This document shows positions 17,914-25,562 of a stretch of 64,000 bases of DNA, piece by piece (position 1 is the first letter of the stretch; every line of letters starts with the position of its first letter). Position numbers and translations under genes: made by a program. The DNA comes from Grimontia kaedaensis (GTDB lineage Bacteria > Pseudomonadota > Gammaproteobacteria > Enterobacterales > Vibrionaceae): positions 3,410,001-3,474,000 of the forward strand of contig NZ_CP082275.1 of assembly GCF_023746615.1 (NCBI RefSeq), read 5' to 3'. Under the pieces are notes generated by a model. That model saw nothing but the letters and a program-made list of their open reading frames with translations. It had not been told where the DNA came from and did no database searches.

Positions 17914-19116
17914 TCACCCTGCCTTGCGCTCAACTGCTAGCGACACTTTGGGCGGATGAGCGGGCGGTTTACCTATCATCACCCCTGTCAGCGTCTGGTT
18001 CATATGTATGCCATTGAGCTGTTCGCCATAGGTGTTGAAGCCGACGAAGTTGAATCGTCGGAACATCATTTTGGCTTTGTCACGCATCATCTTCTGTTCG
18101 ATTTCAAGGCGGCGGAGAAAGCAATCACAAGCCAACGTGAGCTCAGGCTCACCAATGCGTGACTGAATCGCAGCAAGTTTGGCGTCCATATCGGCAAACA
18201 AATCGCCCGGACGCATAGCGGTCACTACAATCCCGTCGTCTACTGCGCAGTAAAAATCGAGGCTCAAATCTTCGTTTACTTTCTGAATAGAGCGGACGTA
18301 GTACTGATCACCAATCAGCACCGCAAGGGGATGAAGGGCATAGATTTCAGGACGGAGATCTTCGAGCGAAATCCCCGCTTCTCTTGCATACACTGCCGCT
18401 GCAGGTTCGGCATTGAACTCGTGTACCCGACGCGCGGTACAATCAGCATCAGTCACCACCAGCTTGCTATCAAGGCTTTCAATGTGGTGAGTAGTAAAGA
18501 CTTCGAACGGGCAATGGGTGTTGAACATGACCACGATGGCAGATTCACTATGAAACGCACCTTCACTATAGACATGAGTATTGGCGAGATTGACATCGTC
18601 GCCGGCTGAACCACCGAAATGCGGTAACCGGCCAAGAGCGGTATCCAATGTCACCAGAAATCGCTCTTCGTTTGGTGAGAGGCCATCAATCAGGGTTAGC
18701 ACAAACGTATTGGTGTTGATGGGCGCTTTGAGATCTTGCTGGCAGGCATCCATCAGATCACTGACACAAAGCTGCGCGGACTGAAGATCGAAGCCATCAA
18801 GTGAGACCCTCTGGCCGCTGACCTTGAAGTCACGCCGCGAAAAGCCCAGCGCACTGATGCTGCTTTTGGCATAGCCAGACGGCATCAATTCGCCCGCCGT
18901 GGTGCAGCCCATCACTTCGCAATGGGAAAATGCCTGATTCATCTCGCGGCCAAGTGCATCCAAATCATACGCGGCGGAGCAGAAGAAAAGCACAAAGCCG
19001 ATATCTTCATCATCAAGCTGCATCGCCAGCTCACGCGCCGCTTTAGTGGCGTCTAGCTGGTATGTCGCCGCGCTGAATATCGCACGGTGTTTTGCGGAAG
19101 GTTGAAGTGCTGGCAT
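17914..19116 (-). CDS. FIST-domain sensory protein
   Basis: 400 residues made of FIST-N (about 40-230: CTTAGELMPSGYAKSSISAL, FGGSAGDD) and FIST-C (about 235-380: DCFLRRLEIEQKM, GFNTYGEQLNGIHMNQTLTG). FIST proteins are cytoplasmic sensor domains, proposed to bind small ligands such as amino acids. CAGGAGAG lies 4 bases before the ATG. It is directly upstream of the hybrid kinase, as in the ErcS' locus of pseudomonads, so it probably gives the soluble kinase its signal (inference). Confidence 0.9.
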   Translation of the reverse strand: MPALQPSAKHRAIFSAATYQLDATKAARELAMQLDDEDIGFVLFFCSAAYDLDALGREMNQAFSHCEVMGCTTAGELMPSGYAKSSISALGFSRRDFKVSGQRVSLDGFDLQSAQLCVSDLMDACQQDLKAPINTNTFVLTLIDGLSPNEERFLVTLDTALGRLPHFGGSAGDDVNLANTHVYSEGAFHSESAIVVMFNTHCPFEVFTTHHIESLDSKLVVTDADCTARRVHEFNAEPAAAVYAREAGISLEDLRPEIYALHPLAVLIGDQYYVRSIQKVNEDLSLDFYCAVDDGIVVTAMRPGDLFADMDAKLAAIQSRIGEPELTLACDCFLRRLEIEQKMMRDKAKMMFRRFNFVGFNTYGEQLNGIHMNQTLTGVMIGKPPAHPPKVSLAVERKAG

Positions 19117-19352
19117 GGGCTCTCCTGCTCACTTTTAAGACAACTTGGCATACCCACTGATCGTTAGGCATATGACCTAAGTTTAATCGCTCGCAGGTCG
19201 GAGTAACGTCATACTTAGGAAGGATATTTACAAAATTGCAAACTTTGCATATCAAAAGTTTCAAGATTGTGACACCTCAACCACCACAAATGGAATCAGG
19301 GTCACTACACTGAATAGCACACAAAACCTTAGGGACTAAGTGGCTATTTTAG

Positions 19353-19370
19353 TGACTCCTTAAAGGGTCA
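19353..19370. promoter_or_regulatory. Imperfect palindrome upstream of the LuxR-type regulator
   Basis: TGACTCCTTAAAGGGTCA is an 18-base imperfect palindrome with perfect TGAC/GTCA ends, 60 bases before the regulator start, in the 313-base divergent region (19117-19429) between the FIST and regulator genes. Its left half GACTCCT also begins site A at 3247. It could be an autoregulatory operator; the binding protein is not known. Confidence 0.35.
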
Positions 19371-19429
19371 TTTTTGATGTGAAACCCGTTGGGACGACGG
19401 TGTTTGCAGTATTAAAAAAGGATTGAATC

Positions 19430-20098
19430 ATGTACAAATTTCTCGTTGCAGACGACCACCCGCTGTTTCGCGATGCCTTAATTGCGGTGATACGCGGACG
19501 TTTCGAAGAGTGTGAAATCCTACAGTCTGAAGACATTGAACGTACACTGGATGTGACCGAAGAAAATCCTGATCTTGACCTTATCCTTCTCGATCTGAAC
19601 ATGCCTGGTATGGCTGGGTTGAAAGGCTTGTTAGAGCTTAGAAACCAACACCCCACGATTCCCGTTGCCATTATCTCTGCGGAAACCAACAAGCAAATCA
19701 TTCTGCAAACCATCGCCTATGGCGCAGTCGGATTTATCGCCAAAAGTGCGCCGCGTGAAAAAATGCGGGAAGCGTTCGAACAGATTCTGGATGGACATGT
19801 GTATCTACCTGCCGATATCATCCGCGCGGAAGGTGAGAGTGAAGGGTCGCACCGGCGCAAAGAAGACCCACAATTTTCGCCAGAAATGCTCCATACCCTC
19901 ACACGTCGCCAACTACTGGTGTTAAAGTCCATGGCGCAAGGCGCAGCCAATAAGCAGATTGCTTATGATCTGAATATCTCAGAAACCACAGTAAAATCAC
20001 ACGTCTCTGCGATATTGAAAAAGCTTGGTGTACACAACCGAATCCAGGCCGTAGTCGGAGTAACCAATATCGACTTTGACCGCTATCTGAAACGCTGA
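19430..20098 (+). CDS. NarL/LuxR-family response regulator, ErbR(AgmR)/MxaB-like
   Basis: 222 residues: receiver (1-120) with D8-D9, phosphoacceptor D55 (LILLDLNMPG), T/S and K (AISAE, FIAKSAP); and a C-terminal LuxR helix-turn-helix (LTRRQLLVLKSMAQGAANKQ, then IAYDLNISETTVKSHVSAIL). It resembles ErbR/AgmR-type activators of PQQ alcohol dehydrogenase genes in pseudomonads. AAGGA is 7 bases before the ATG. Located between the kinase-FIST pair and pqqF, it is the best candidate for the regulator of this PQQ region (inference). Confidence 0.88.
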   Translation: MYKFLVADDHPLFRDALIAVIRGRFEECEILQSEDIERTLDVTEENPDLDLILLDLNMPGMAGLKGLLELRNQHPTIPVAIISAETNKQIILQTIAYGAVGFIAKSAPREKMREAFEQILDGHVYLPADIIRAEGESEGSHRRKEDPQFSPEMLHTLTRRQLLVLKSMAQGAANKQIAYDLNISETTVKSHVSAILKKLGVHNRIQAVVGVTNIDFDRYLKR

Positions 20099-20109
20099 TA
20101 TTCGAGGCA

Positions 20110-22140
20110 TCAGTGCACGGTGGGATGTTTAAGCGCAGTCAACACATTAGTGGCAATGTCAGCCAGACTGGTGGGTGTTATCGCGCTAAAATCTACCGCC
20201 GTTGACTGGCCAACAGATTCCAACAGTGAGGTGTGGAAACGTGCGTGGGATTTTCGGTAGCTAGCTGAAACCAAACCCAAACCGCCTTGACAACGCTTTT
20301 CCAACTCTGCCAGTTCCATTGGCTTTGTTAGCCCTTCAATCGCATTGAGCAAAGCAACAAAGCTGACACTTGGGTCGCTGTCCGCTACTGTGTCAAAAGC
20401 CAGTTCGTAAGTCATCAAATCAATCGATACCCCAAAGCTGTAGCAACGCCCACCGAGACGGCGTTTTTTCACCATGTCGCTCGCCATCACTGCCTGACCA
20501 AAAGTCGCTATATCGCCTGCTTCTACCGTGTGTGGGAACGAAAGCGTCACATGCATCGCGCCCTCTTCGTCTTTGTGGCTGGCCATGATACTGCCAGCAC
20601 GGAAGACAGGTGTGCTGTGCGCGACATAAAACTCAATGCCGTTTTGGGTGTGCTCCCATTCACCGTCCAGTGCATTGATCTCATCAGCGCTCAGATGGTT
20701 GTGCCAGAAATGACGAAGCGCATCGACCTGCTCGAGGGGCAAGTCCACTGTGTATCCAAGTAATAGCGCATTGGCGCAATGCCACTCGCCCATACTGCCC
20801 AGCACAGGTTTTCCCTGCATCCATGCCCAGCGCAAGGTTCGCTGTTGACAGAGGATTAGCCAGCGTTCCAGTGCTGCTTTGGTTTCTTCATCACGCGCGT
20901 TGCAACGACAGAGGATCGCCATTCGCGTCAACGGTTTACAAGGGGAAAGCCATTCGGTATTGGCAATGGAAAGCTGCGCCTCTTCAAGCAGAGGCTCACT
21001 GACATCGCCTTTAAGATAAGGCGGGGCAAATGGTGTCACTGAAAAATCATGGTAGAGCCGCTGCAGTCCATCTCCCCATCGCCTAACCATGTCCCGCCCT
21101 TGTTGCAATGAGAAGTAACCGGATTGCCAGTTAACACGCCGTGAAGGCATGCGCTTTGCTACCTCCTCAACATGGCAATGTAGCGCCTCAGTATCCGCGT
21201 TTTCATCCAATCTGAAACGCAGTGCTGGTACCGGCTGAAAATCGGTAATTAGCGGCAAAAGGGTCGCCCCATGTGTTTTCAACATTTGCTGGTTTCTCAG
21301 AGAACAAAGCGTTGGATAAAGTGCCGCCGCCCAATGTGGAGAATAGGAAAGGGTTTCAACGGATATGTGATTCTCTGATGCCACATCAGCCCGCAGCAAC
21401 AGTTCTGGTACCTCTGCCGGCAGCGGCTTTCCAACGTTGCTGAGAGATTTGGAAATCTGCCGCCAAAGTGCCACCATGGGCCAACTGCCGGCTGTGAGGA
21501 TCATCATGGACTCGGGCCGATAGTAATGGTTGTGGTAACGGCGAAGGTCATTGATATCCAGCAGCGGCACAGTCTCAGGCATACCGCCATATAATGGCGC
21601 ACGGGGCTCGCTCATTGCCGCTTGCTCAGTGGATTGCTGGAACCGCTCGTGGCGCATGTATTCGCCAAGCTCACGATATAGCGCGCCATCGTGACCATTC
21701 CCCTCTTCACGGACGATTTCATCGTCAAAATCATCGTCGGCTAGTTGCGGTACCAGCACAGAGTCCGCCATGAACCCGATGCCCCGCAGTACCGAGTGGG
21801 GGTCGTATCCAGTAAGGTGAAAACGGGTGCTTTCCTTTTGGGTGGTGGCGTTAAATTCGAGCAGCGCCAGCTCGGCGCGCAAGGTCAGAAAGGTATCAGG
21901 CTCGGGATAGCGTGCAGATCCGCGAAGTACCATGTGTTCAAGCGCATGAGTGATTCCACTGTCATCATCTGCAGGCGTTCGAAACACAATCGCTGCGCTT
22001 AATCTGTCCTCATCTGACGCGGCATGATGCCAGTGCATGGCGCCGCTGACATGACGATACCCAACCCAGCCTGTTTCCAGTTGCTGTTCATCTGGCGGCA
22101 AAAGCAGCCAATCCGGCGCAGCAGGATGCGGTTTCGCCAT
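20110..22140 (-). CDS. pqqF: PqqF-like M16 metallopeptidase
   Basis: 676 residues. M16 zinc peptidase with the inverted zinc motif HALEH (GITHALEHMVLRGSARYPEP) and the distal glutamate region DEIVREEGNGHDGALYRELG. In PQQ biosynthesis PqqF, with PqqG in some species, releases the crosslinked Glu-Tyr from PqqA after PqqE has acted. Its place as the last gene of pqqABCDEF supports the call. It is shorter than Klebsiella PqqF (about 760 residues) and its N-terminal sequence also recalls PreP-like M16C peptidases. No separate pqqG is visible. Confidence 0.82.
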   Translation of the reverse strand: MAKPHPAAPDWLLLPPDEQQLETGWVGYRHVSGAMHWHHAASDEDRLSAAIVFRTPADDDSGITHALEHMVLRGSARYPEPDTFLTLRAELALLEFNATTQKESTRFHLTGYDPHSVLRGIGFMADSVLVPQLADDDFDDEIVREEGNGHDGALYRELGEYMRHERFQQSTEQAAMSEPRAPLYGGMPETVPLLDINDLRRYHNHYYRPESMMILTAGSWPMVALWRQISKSLSNVGKPLPAEVPELLLRADVASENHISVETLSYSPHWAAALYPTLCSLRNQQMLKTHGATLLPLITDFQPVPALRFRLDENADTEALHCHVEEVAKRMPSRRVNWQSGYFSLQQGRDMVRRWGDGLQRLYHDFSVTPFAPPYLKGDVSEPLLEEAQLSIANTEWLSPCKPLTRMAILCRCNARDEETKAALERWLILCQQRTLRWAWMQGKPVLGSMGEWHCANALLLGYTVDLPLEQVDALRHFWHNHLSADEINALDGEWEHTQNGIEFYVAHSTPVFRAGSIMASHKDEEGAMHVTLSFPHTVEAGDIATFGQAVMASDMVKKRRLGGRCYSFGVSIDLMTYELAFDTVADSDPSVSFVALLNAIEGLTKPMELAELEKRCQGGLGLVSASYRKSHARFHTSLLESVGQSTAVDFSAITPTSLADIATNVLTALKHPTVH

Positions 22141-22172
22141 TGCAGCTCCTCACTCATTGTGTTCATCAAAAC

Positions 22173-23303
22173 TTAGGGTTTGACGGACAGAATCATCTGG
22201 CTGTTCTTCACGGTTCTCGCCAAGGCTGCGCTGTGACACCCCTGATTGGCTTTCGCTACCGCTTCCTCAATCACGTGATGATGCGGGGATTTGTTGCACA
22301 CCGGATCGGCATTCGCCGGATCGCCGGTCAGCAACATGGCCTGACAACGACAACCACCAAAGTCTTTTTCCTTCTCATTACAGCTTCGGCAAGGTTCCCG
22401 CATCCAGTCAAATCCGCGGAAGTGATTAAAGCTCTCTGATTCGTTCCAGATGTAGGAAAGTGAGTGTTCCTTCACGTTTGGATGGGGCAAATCCAACATC
22501 GCTGCACTGTGGCAAGGCAGGGCTTTTCCATCCGGTGCAATGTTGAGGAAAATGTTTCCCCAGCCGCTCATGCATGGCTTTGGGCGGGATTCATGATAAT
22601 CCGGCGTGACAAAGATAAACTTAGGCCCCACGCCGTTTTGACTGTCGCGAAGTGCGTTCACCTTGGCTTCGGCTTCTTCTATCTGGGGTTGGGATGGCAG
22701 CAGTGCATCTCGGTTATGCAGCGCCCAACCATAATATTGCGAGGTGGCCAGCTCAACGAAATCCGCTTCCAACTCAATCGCGAGCGCCATAATTGCTTCA
22801 ATCGATTCAATGTTCTGGCGGGTAATCACCACGTTCATTACCATTGGGAAACCGTTGTCTTTGACAGCTTTGAACATGGCTTTTTTGTGCTCGAAAGCGT
22901 GACGCTTTCCGGCTATCGCATCACTTAAATCCGGGTCGGCCGACTGAAAACTGATTTGGATATGATCAAGCCCTGCTTCTTTGAGTGCCAGGATACGCTT
23001 CTCATTAAGTCCAACCGCAGAGGTGATCAGGTTGGTGTAGTAGCCCAGTCCTTTGGCGTGGGCGACCAATTGTTCCAGGTCTTTGCGCATCAAGGGCTCG
23101 CCACCGGAAAATCCAAGCTGAACCGCCCCCAGCTCCCGACCTTCTTCCAGCACGCGGAACCAGTCGTCGGTAGACAGCTCGTCATCGGGATCACCGAGAT
23201 TCAGCGGGTTGGCGCAATAGGCGCAATGCAGCGGGCAGCGATAGGTCAGCTCCGCCAACAGCCAGAGCGGCGGATTAACAGGCTTCGAGCCATTTCTTGT
23301 CAC
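22173..23303 (-). CDS. pqqE: PQQ biosynthesis radical SAM enzyme PqqE
   Basis: 376 residues. Forms the carbon-carbon bond between the conserved Glu and Tyr of PqqA, held by PqqD. The SAM cluster motif is CPLHCAYC (residues 19-26); SAM-binding GFSGGEPL follows. The C-terminal SPASM part supplies auxiliary cluster cysteines (LPCHSAAM, CRSCNEKEKDFGGCRC). The start overlaps the end of pqqD by 29 bases, so an internal start (for example the GTG at codon 9) cannot be excluded. Confidence 0.96.
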   Translation of the reverse strand: MTRNGSKPVNPPLWLLAELTYRCPLHCAYCANPLNLGDPDDELSTDDWFRVLEEGRELGAVQLGFSGGEPLMRKDLEQLVAHAKGLGYYTNLITSAVGLNEKRILALKEAGLDHIQISFQSADPDLSDAIAGKRHAFEHKKAMFKAVKDNGFPMVMNVVITRQNIESIEAIMALAIELEADFVELATSQYYGWALHNRDALLPSQPQIEEAEAKVNALRDSQNGVGPKFIFVTPDYHESRPKPCMSGWGNIFLNIAPDGKALPCHSAAMLDLPHPNVKEHSLSYIWNESESFNHFRGFDWMREPCRSCNEKEKDFGGCRCQAMLLTGDPANADPVCNKSPHHHVIEEAVAKANQGCHSAALARTVKNSQMILSVKP

Positions 23304-23541
23304 GGGCGACCTCCACGAACTCGTTCACGTCATCAGCCAAATCCACACCGGGAAACTTTTCTTCCAGACGTGAGATCACGGCATCTACCGAGCTTGGTGC
23401 GTCAAACTGCATCAGAATCTCAGCGGCACTTTCGCTCAGTTTCACCATCCCTTCCGGGTAGAGCAGTACGTGGCAGTCCTGCGCTTTTTCAAACTGCATG
23501 CGGAACATGCTGTTGCGCTGATAGACAGTATCGCTGTTCAT
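23275..23541 (-). CDS. pqqD: PqqA-binding chaperone PqqD
   Basis: 88 residues, winged-helix peptide chaperone that binds PqqA and presents it to PqqE. Family marks: CHVLLYPEGMVKLSESAAEI and the C-terminal VDLADDVNEFVEVARDKKWL. Length is normal. It lies between pqqC and pqqE and overlaps pqqE. Confidence 0.94.
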   Translation of the reverse strand: MNSDTVYQRNSMFRMQFEKAQDCHVLLYPEGMVKLSESAAEILMQFDAPSSVDAVISRLEEKFPGVDLADDVNEFVEVARDKKWLEAC

Positions 23542-23578
23542 GTCGCCTCCCTGCTTTAGTGTCGTCTTCTCGTTTTAA

Positions 23579-24337
23579 TTATCTGTCGAGCGCATGATGC
23601 CAGACAGGTTTGTCGGTAATGCCAACATAAGGTGGACGCTCAAATTCGTATGCCATGCTGATGGCATCGAGCAGCGACCAAAGGATATCGAGTTTAAATT
23701 GCAGAATATTCAGCGCTTGCGCCTGTAGCTCAGCCGTCTGGAAATGATCGAGCGTGATAGACAAGCCATGCTCCACATCACGACGGGCCTGACTGAGACG
23801 CTGGCGGAAATAGGTCAGCCCTTCAGGGTCAATCCAAGTGTAATGATTCGGCCAAGAATCAAGACGGGACTGGTGAATTTCCGGTGCGAACAGCTCGGTC
23901 AGTGATGAGCAGGCGGCCTCCTGCCAGGTGGCCCGGCGGGCAAAATTCACATACGCATCCACCGCAAAGCGTACGCCCGGCAGCACCCATTTTTCATCGA
24001 GCACTTCTTGTCTATCCAGACCAACGGCTTCGGCCAAACGCAGCCAGGCTTCAATGCCACCCCATTTGCAATCCAGGCTCTTGTGACCGTCATGGTCAAG
24101 GATGCGCTGCACCCACTCGCGGCGGATTTCCGGGTCGCGACAGTTCGCCATAATGGCAGCGTCCTTCACCGGAATAGAGGTCTGGTAATAAAAGCGGTTT
24201 GCTACCCAGGCACGGATTTGCGCTTTGGTGCACCTGCCCGCGTACATGGCTTGATGAAAGGGATGGTGAATGTGGTAGTACTGCCCTTTGGCGAGCAGTG
24301 CCTGTTGGAATTCATCACGTGTCATTGGCTGTGCCAT
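23579..24337 (-). CDS. pqqC: Pyrroloquinoline-quinone synthase PqqC
   Basis: 252 residues. Cofactor-free oxidase for the last step, ring closure and eight-electron oxidation of AHQQ to PQQ. TENA/THI-4-like helical fold; family segments include GQYYHIHHPFHQAMYAGRC, ANRFYYQTSIPVKDAAIMAN and IQRILDHDG-type VQRILDHDG. The start is the ATG with GGGAGG 4 bases upstream; an apparent TTG start 6 codons earlier overlaps the pqqB stop but lacks a good ribosome site. Confidence 0.96.
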   Translation of the reverse strand: MAQPMTRDEFQQALLAKGQYYHIHHPFHQAMYAGRCTKAQIRAWVANRFYYQTSIPVKDAAIMANCRDPEIRREWVQRILDHDGHKSLDCKWGGIEAWLRLAEAVGLDRQEVLDEKWVLPGVRFAVDAYVNFARRATWQEAACSSLTELFAPEIHQSRLDSWPNHYTWIDPEGLTYFRQRLSQARRDVEHGLSITLDHFQTAELQAQALNILQFKLDILWSLLDAISMAYEFERPPYVGITDKPVWHHALDR

Positions 24338-24351
24338 GGCGCCTCCCAGAA

Positions 24352-25269
24352 TCAAATCTCAATCGTCATGCCGTCGAAGGCAATTTCCACTCCAGCATCC
24401 AACACCGCCTGATGCTGCGGCGAGTCAGGATCCAGAATGGGGTTGGTATTATTGATATGAATGAGCACCTTGCGCGGCTTGGTGAAATCTTCCATCAGCG
24501 CCAACATGCCGTCGTCGCCAGAGACCGAAAGATGGCCCATTTCCGAGCCCAAAGAAGTGCCAAGCCCTTCACGAATCATTTCATCGTCCGTCCAGAGTGT
24601 GCCATCCATCATCACGCAATCGGCATCGCGCATGGCAGCCAGCACAGTATCTTCCGGTGCGCCCAGACCCGGTGCATAAAAAAGAGTAGCGCCAGTGCGG
24701 GTATCGACAATCTTAAGACCAATGTTGTCTCCGGGGCGCGGACGGTTCCGGTAAGGCGAAAACGGCGGCGCATTGGATGATAGGGAAATCGGATGGAATT
24801 CGAGATTCGGCACTGAAGGAATGCGCCAGCCTTCCCGCGAATGGATATCGACGGTACAGGTTTGGTAGCCCCCTTCCCAATGCTTCATCATCGACAAAAT
24901 CGGATAGCTGCTGCTGAGCTCTTCTGCCACTTCAGGCGTGCAGTAAAGCTCGAGCGGTAATCCTTCGCGAAGAATGAGCAATCCGGTCGTGTGGTCAATC
25001 TGCGCATCGGTGACCACCACGGCGCTAATGGCAGAGCCTCTTGCGCCATCAGCTTTCGCAAGTTGCGGAGAGGCGTTGATTTGTTGACGGATATCGGGGG
25101 AAGCATTAATCACCACCCAATGTTCACCATCATCGCTCACGGCAATGGAAGATTGAGTGCGTGGCTCAGCGCGACTGGTACCATTTCGCACCGACTGGCA
25201 CATACGACAATGACAATTCCACTGGGGAAATCCGCCTCCGGCGGCTGAACCTAATACAACAATTTGCAT
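24352..25269 (-). CDS. pqqB: PQQ biosynthesis protein PqqB
   Basis: 305 residues. Metallo-beta-lactamase-fold protein, shown in other bacteria to hydroxylate the crosslinked Glu-Tyr intermediate. Begins MQIVVLGSAAGGGFPQWNC with the C-H-C-R-M-C zinc-binding motif of the family, and contains VTDAQIDHTTGLL and the late HINNTNPIL. GAGGTGA is 6 bases upstream of the start. It follows pqqA after a terminator-like hairpin. Confidence 0.97.
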   Translation of the reverse strand: MQIVVLGSAAGGGFPQWNCHCRMCQSVRNGTSRAEPRTQSSIAVSDDGEHWVVINASPDIRQQINASPQLAKADGARGSAISAVVVTDAQIDHTTGLLILREGLPLELYCTPEVAEELSSSYPILSMMKHWEGGYQTCTVDIHSREGWRIPSVPNLEFHPISLSSNAPPFSPYRNRPRPGDNIGLKIVDTRTGATLFYAPGLGAPEDTVLAAMRDADCVMMDGTLWTDDEMIREGLGTSLGSEMGHLSVSGDDGMLALMEDFTKPRKVLIHINNTNPILDPDSPQHQAVLDAGVEIAFDGMTIEI

Positions 25270-25310
25270 CCATTCACCTCGTCGATTGCTATCCTGTCGA
25301 CAAACAGCAG

Positions 25311-25360
25311 GGAATTAAAAACGGGATGCCCCTCTGTGAATCAGCGAAGGTGCATCCCGT
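25311..25360 (-). terminator. Intrinsic terminator/attenuator between pqqA and pqqB
   Basis: Read on the minus strand, 12 bases after the pqqA stop, ACGGGATGC pairs with GCATCCCGT across a 22-base loop and is followed by TTTTTAATT. It should end most transcripts after pqqA and let some continue into pqqB-F. This fits the higher pqqA expression reported for other bacteria. Confidence 0.8.
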
Positions 25361-25371
25361 TTGTCAGCTAC

Positions 25372-25443
25372 TTAGCGGTTACTGATGTAAAGAGTTACTT
25401 CAAAACCGAGTCTGAGTTCTGTGTAGCTTGGTTTCTTCCACAT
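25372..25443 (-). CDS. pqqA: PQQ precursor peptide PqqA (23 residues)
   Basis: A 23-codon gene, too short for usual ORF calling. The peptide begins MWKKPSYTELRLGF and ends EVTLYISNR. The E15-V-T-L-Y19 motif is the conserved Glu-X3-Tyr whose two side chains become PQQ. AAGGAG lies 6 bases before the ATG. It is the first gene of pqqABCDEF. A 108-codon open frame over it in another frame is not supported. Confidence 0.97.
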   Translation of the reverse strand: MWKKPSYTELRLGFEVTLYISNR

Positions 25444-25562
25444 ACTGTCGCTCCTTGTACCGATACGTCGAGGCACAACTTGCCTCCTGATTTAGCCTAT
25501 GCACAAGCGCCGGATCTACCAATCCTACTTTGTGATGATTTCTCTCATCTAAGACACTGATT

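Noticed and set aside
25478..25500. A fourth copy of the PQQ motif before pqqA (CCTACTTTGTGATGA near 25530)
   Set aside because: It matches site A in part only and has the opposite orientation to pqqA.
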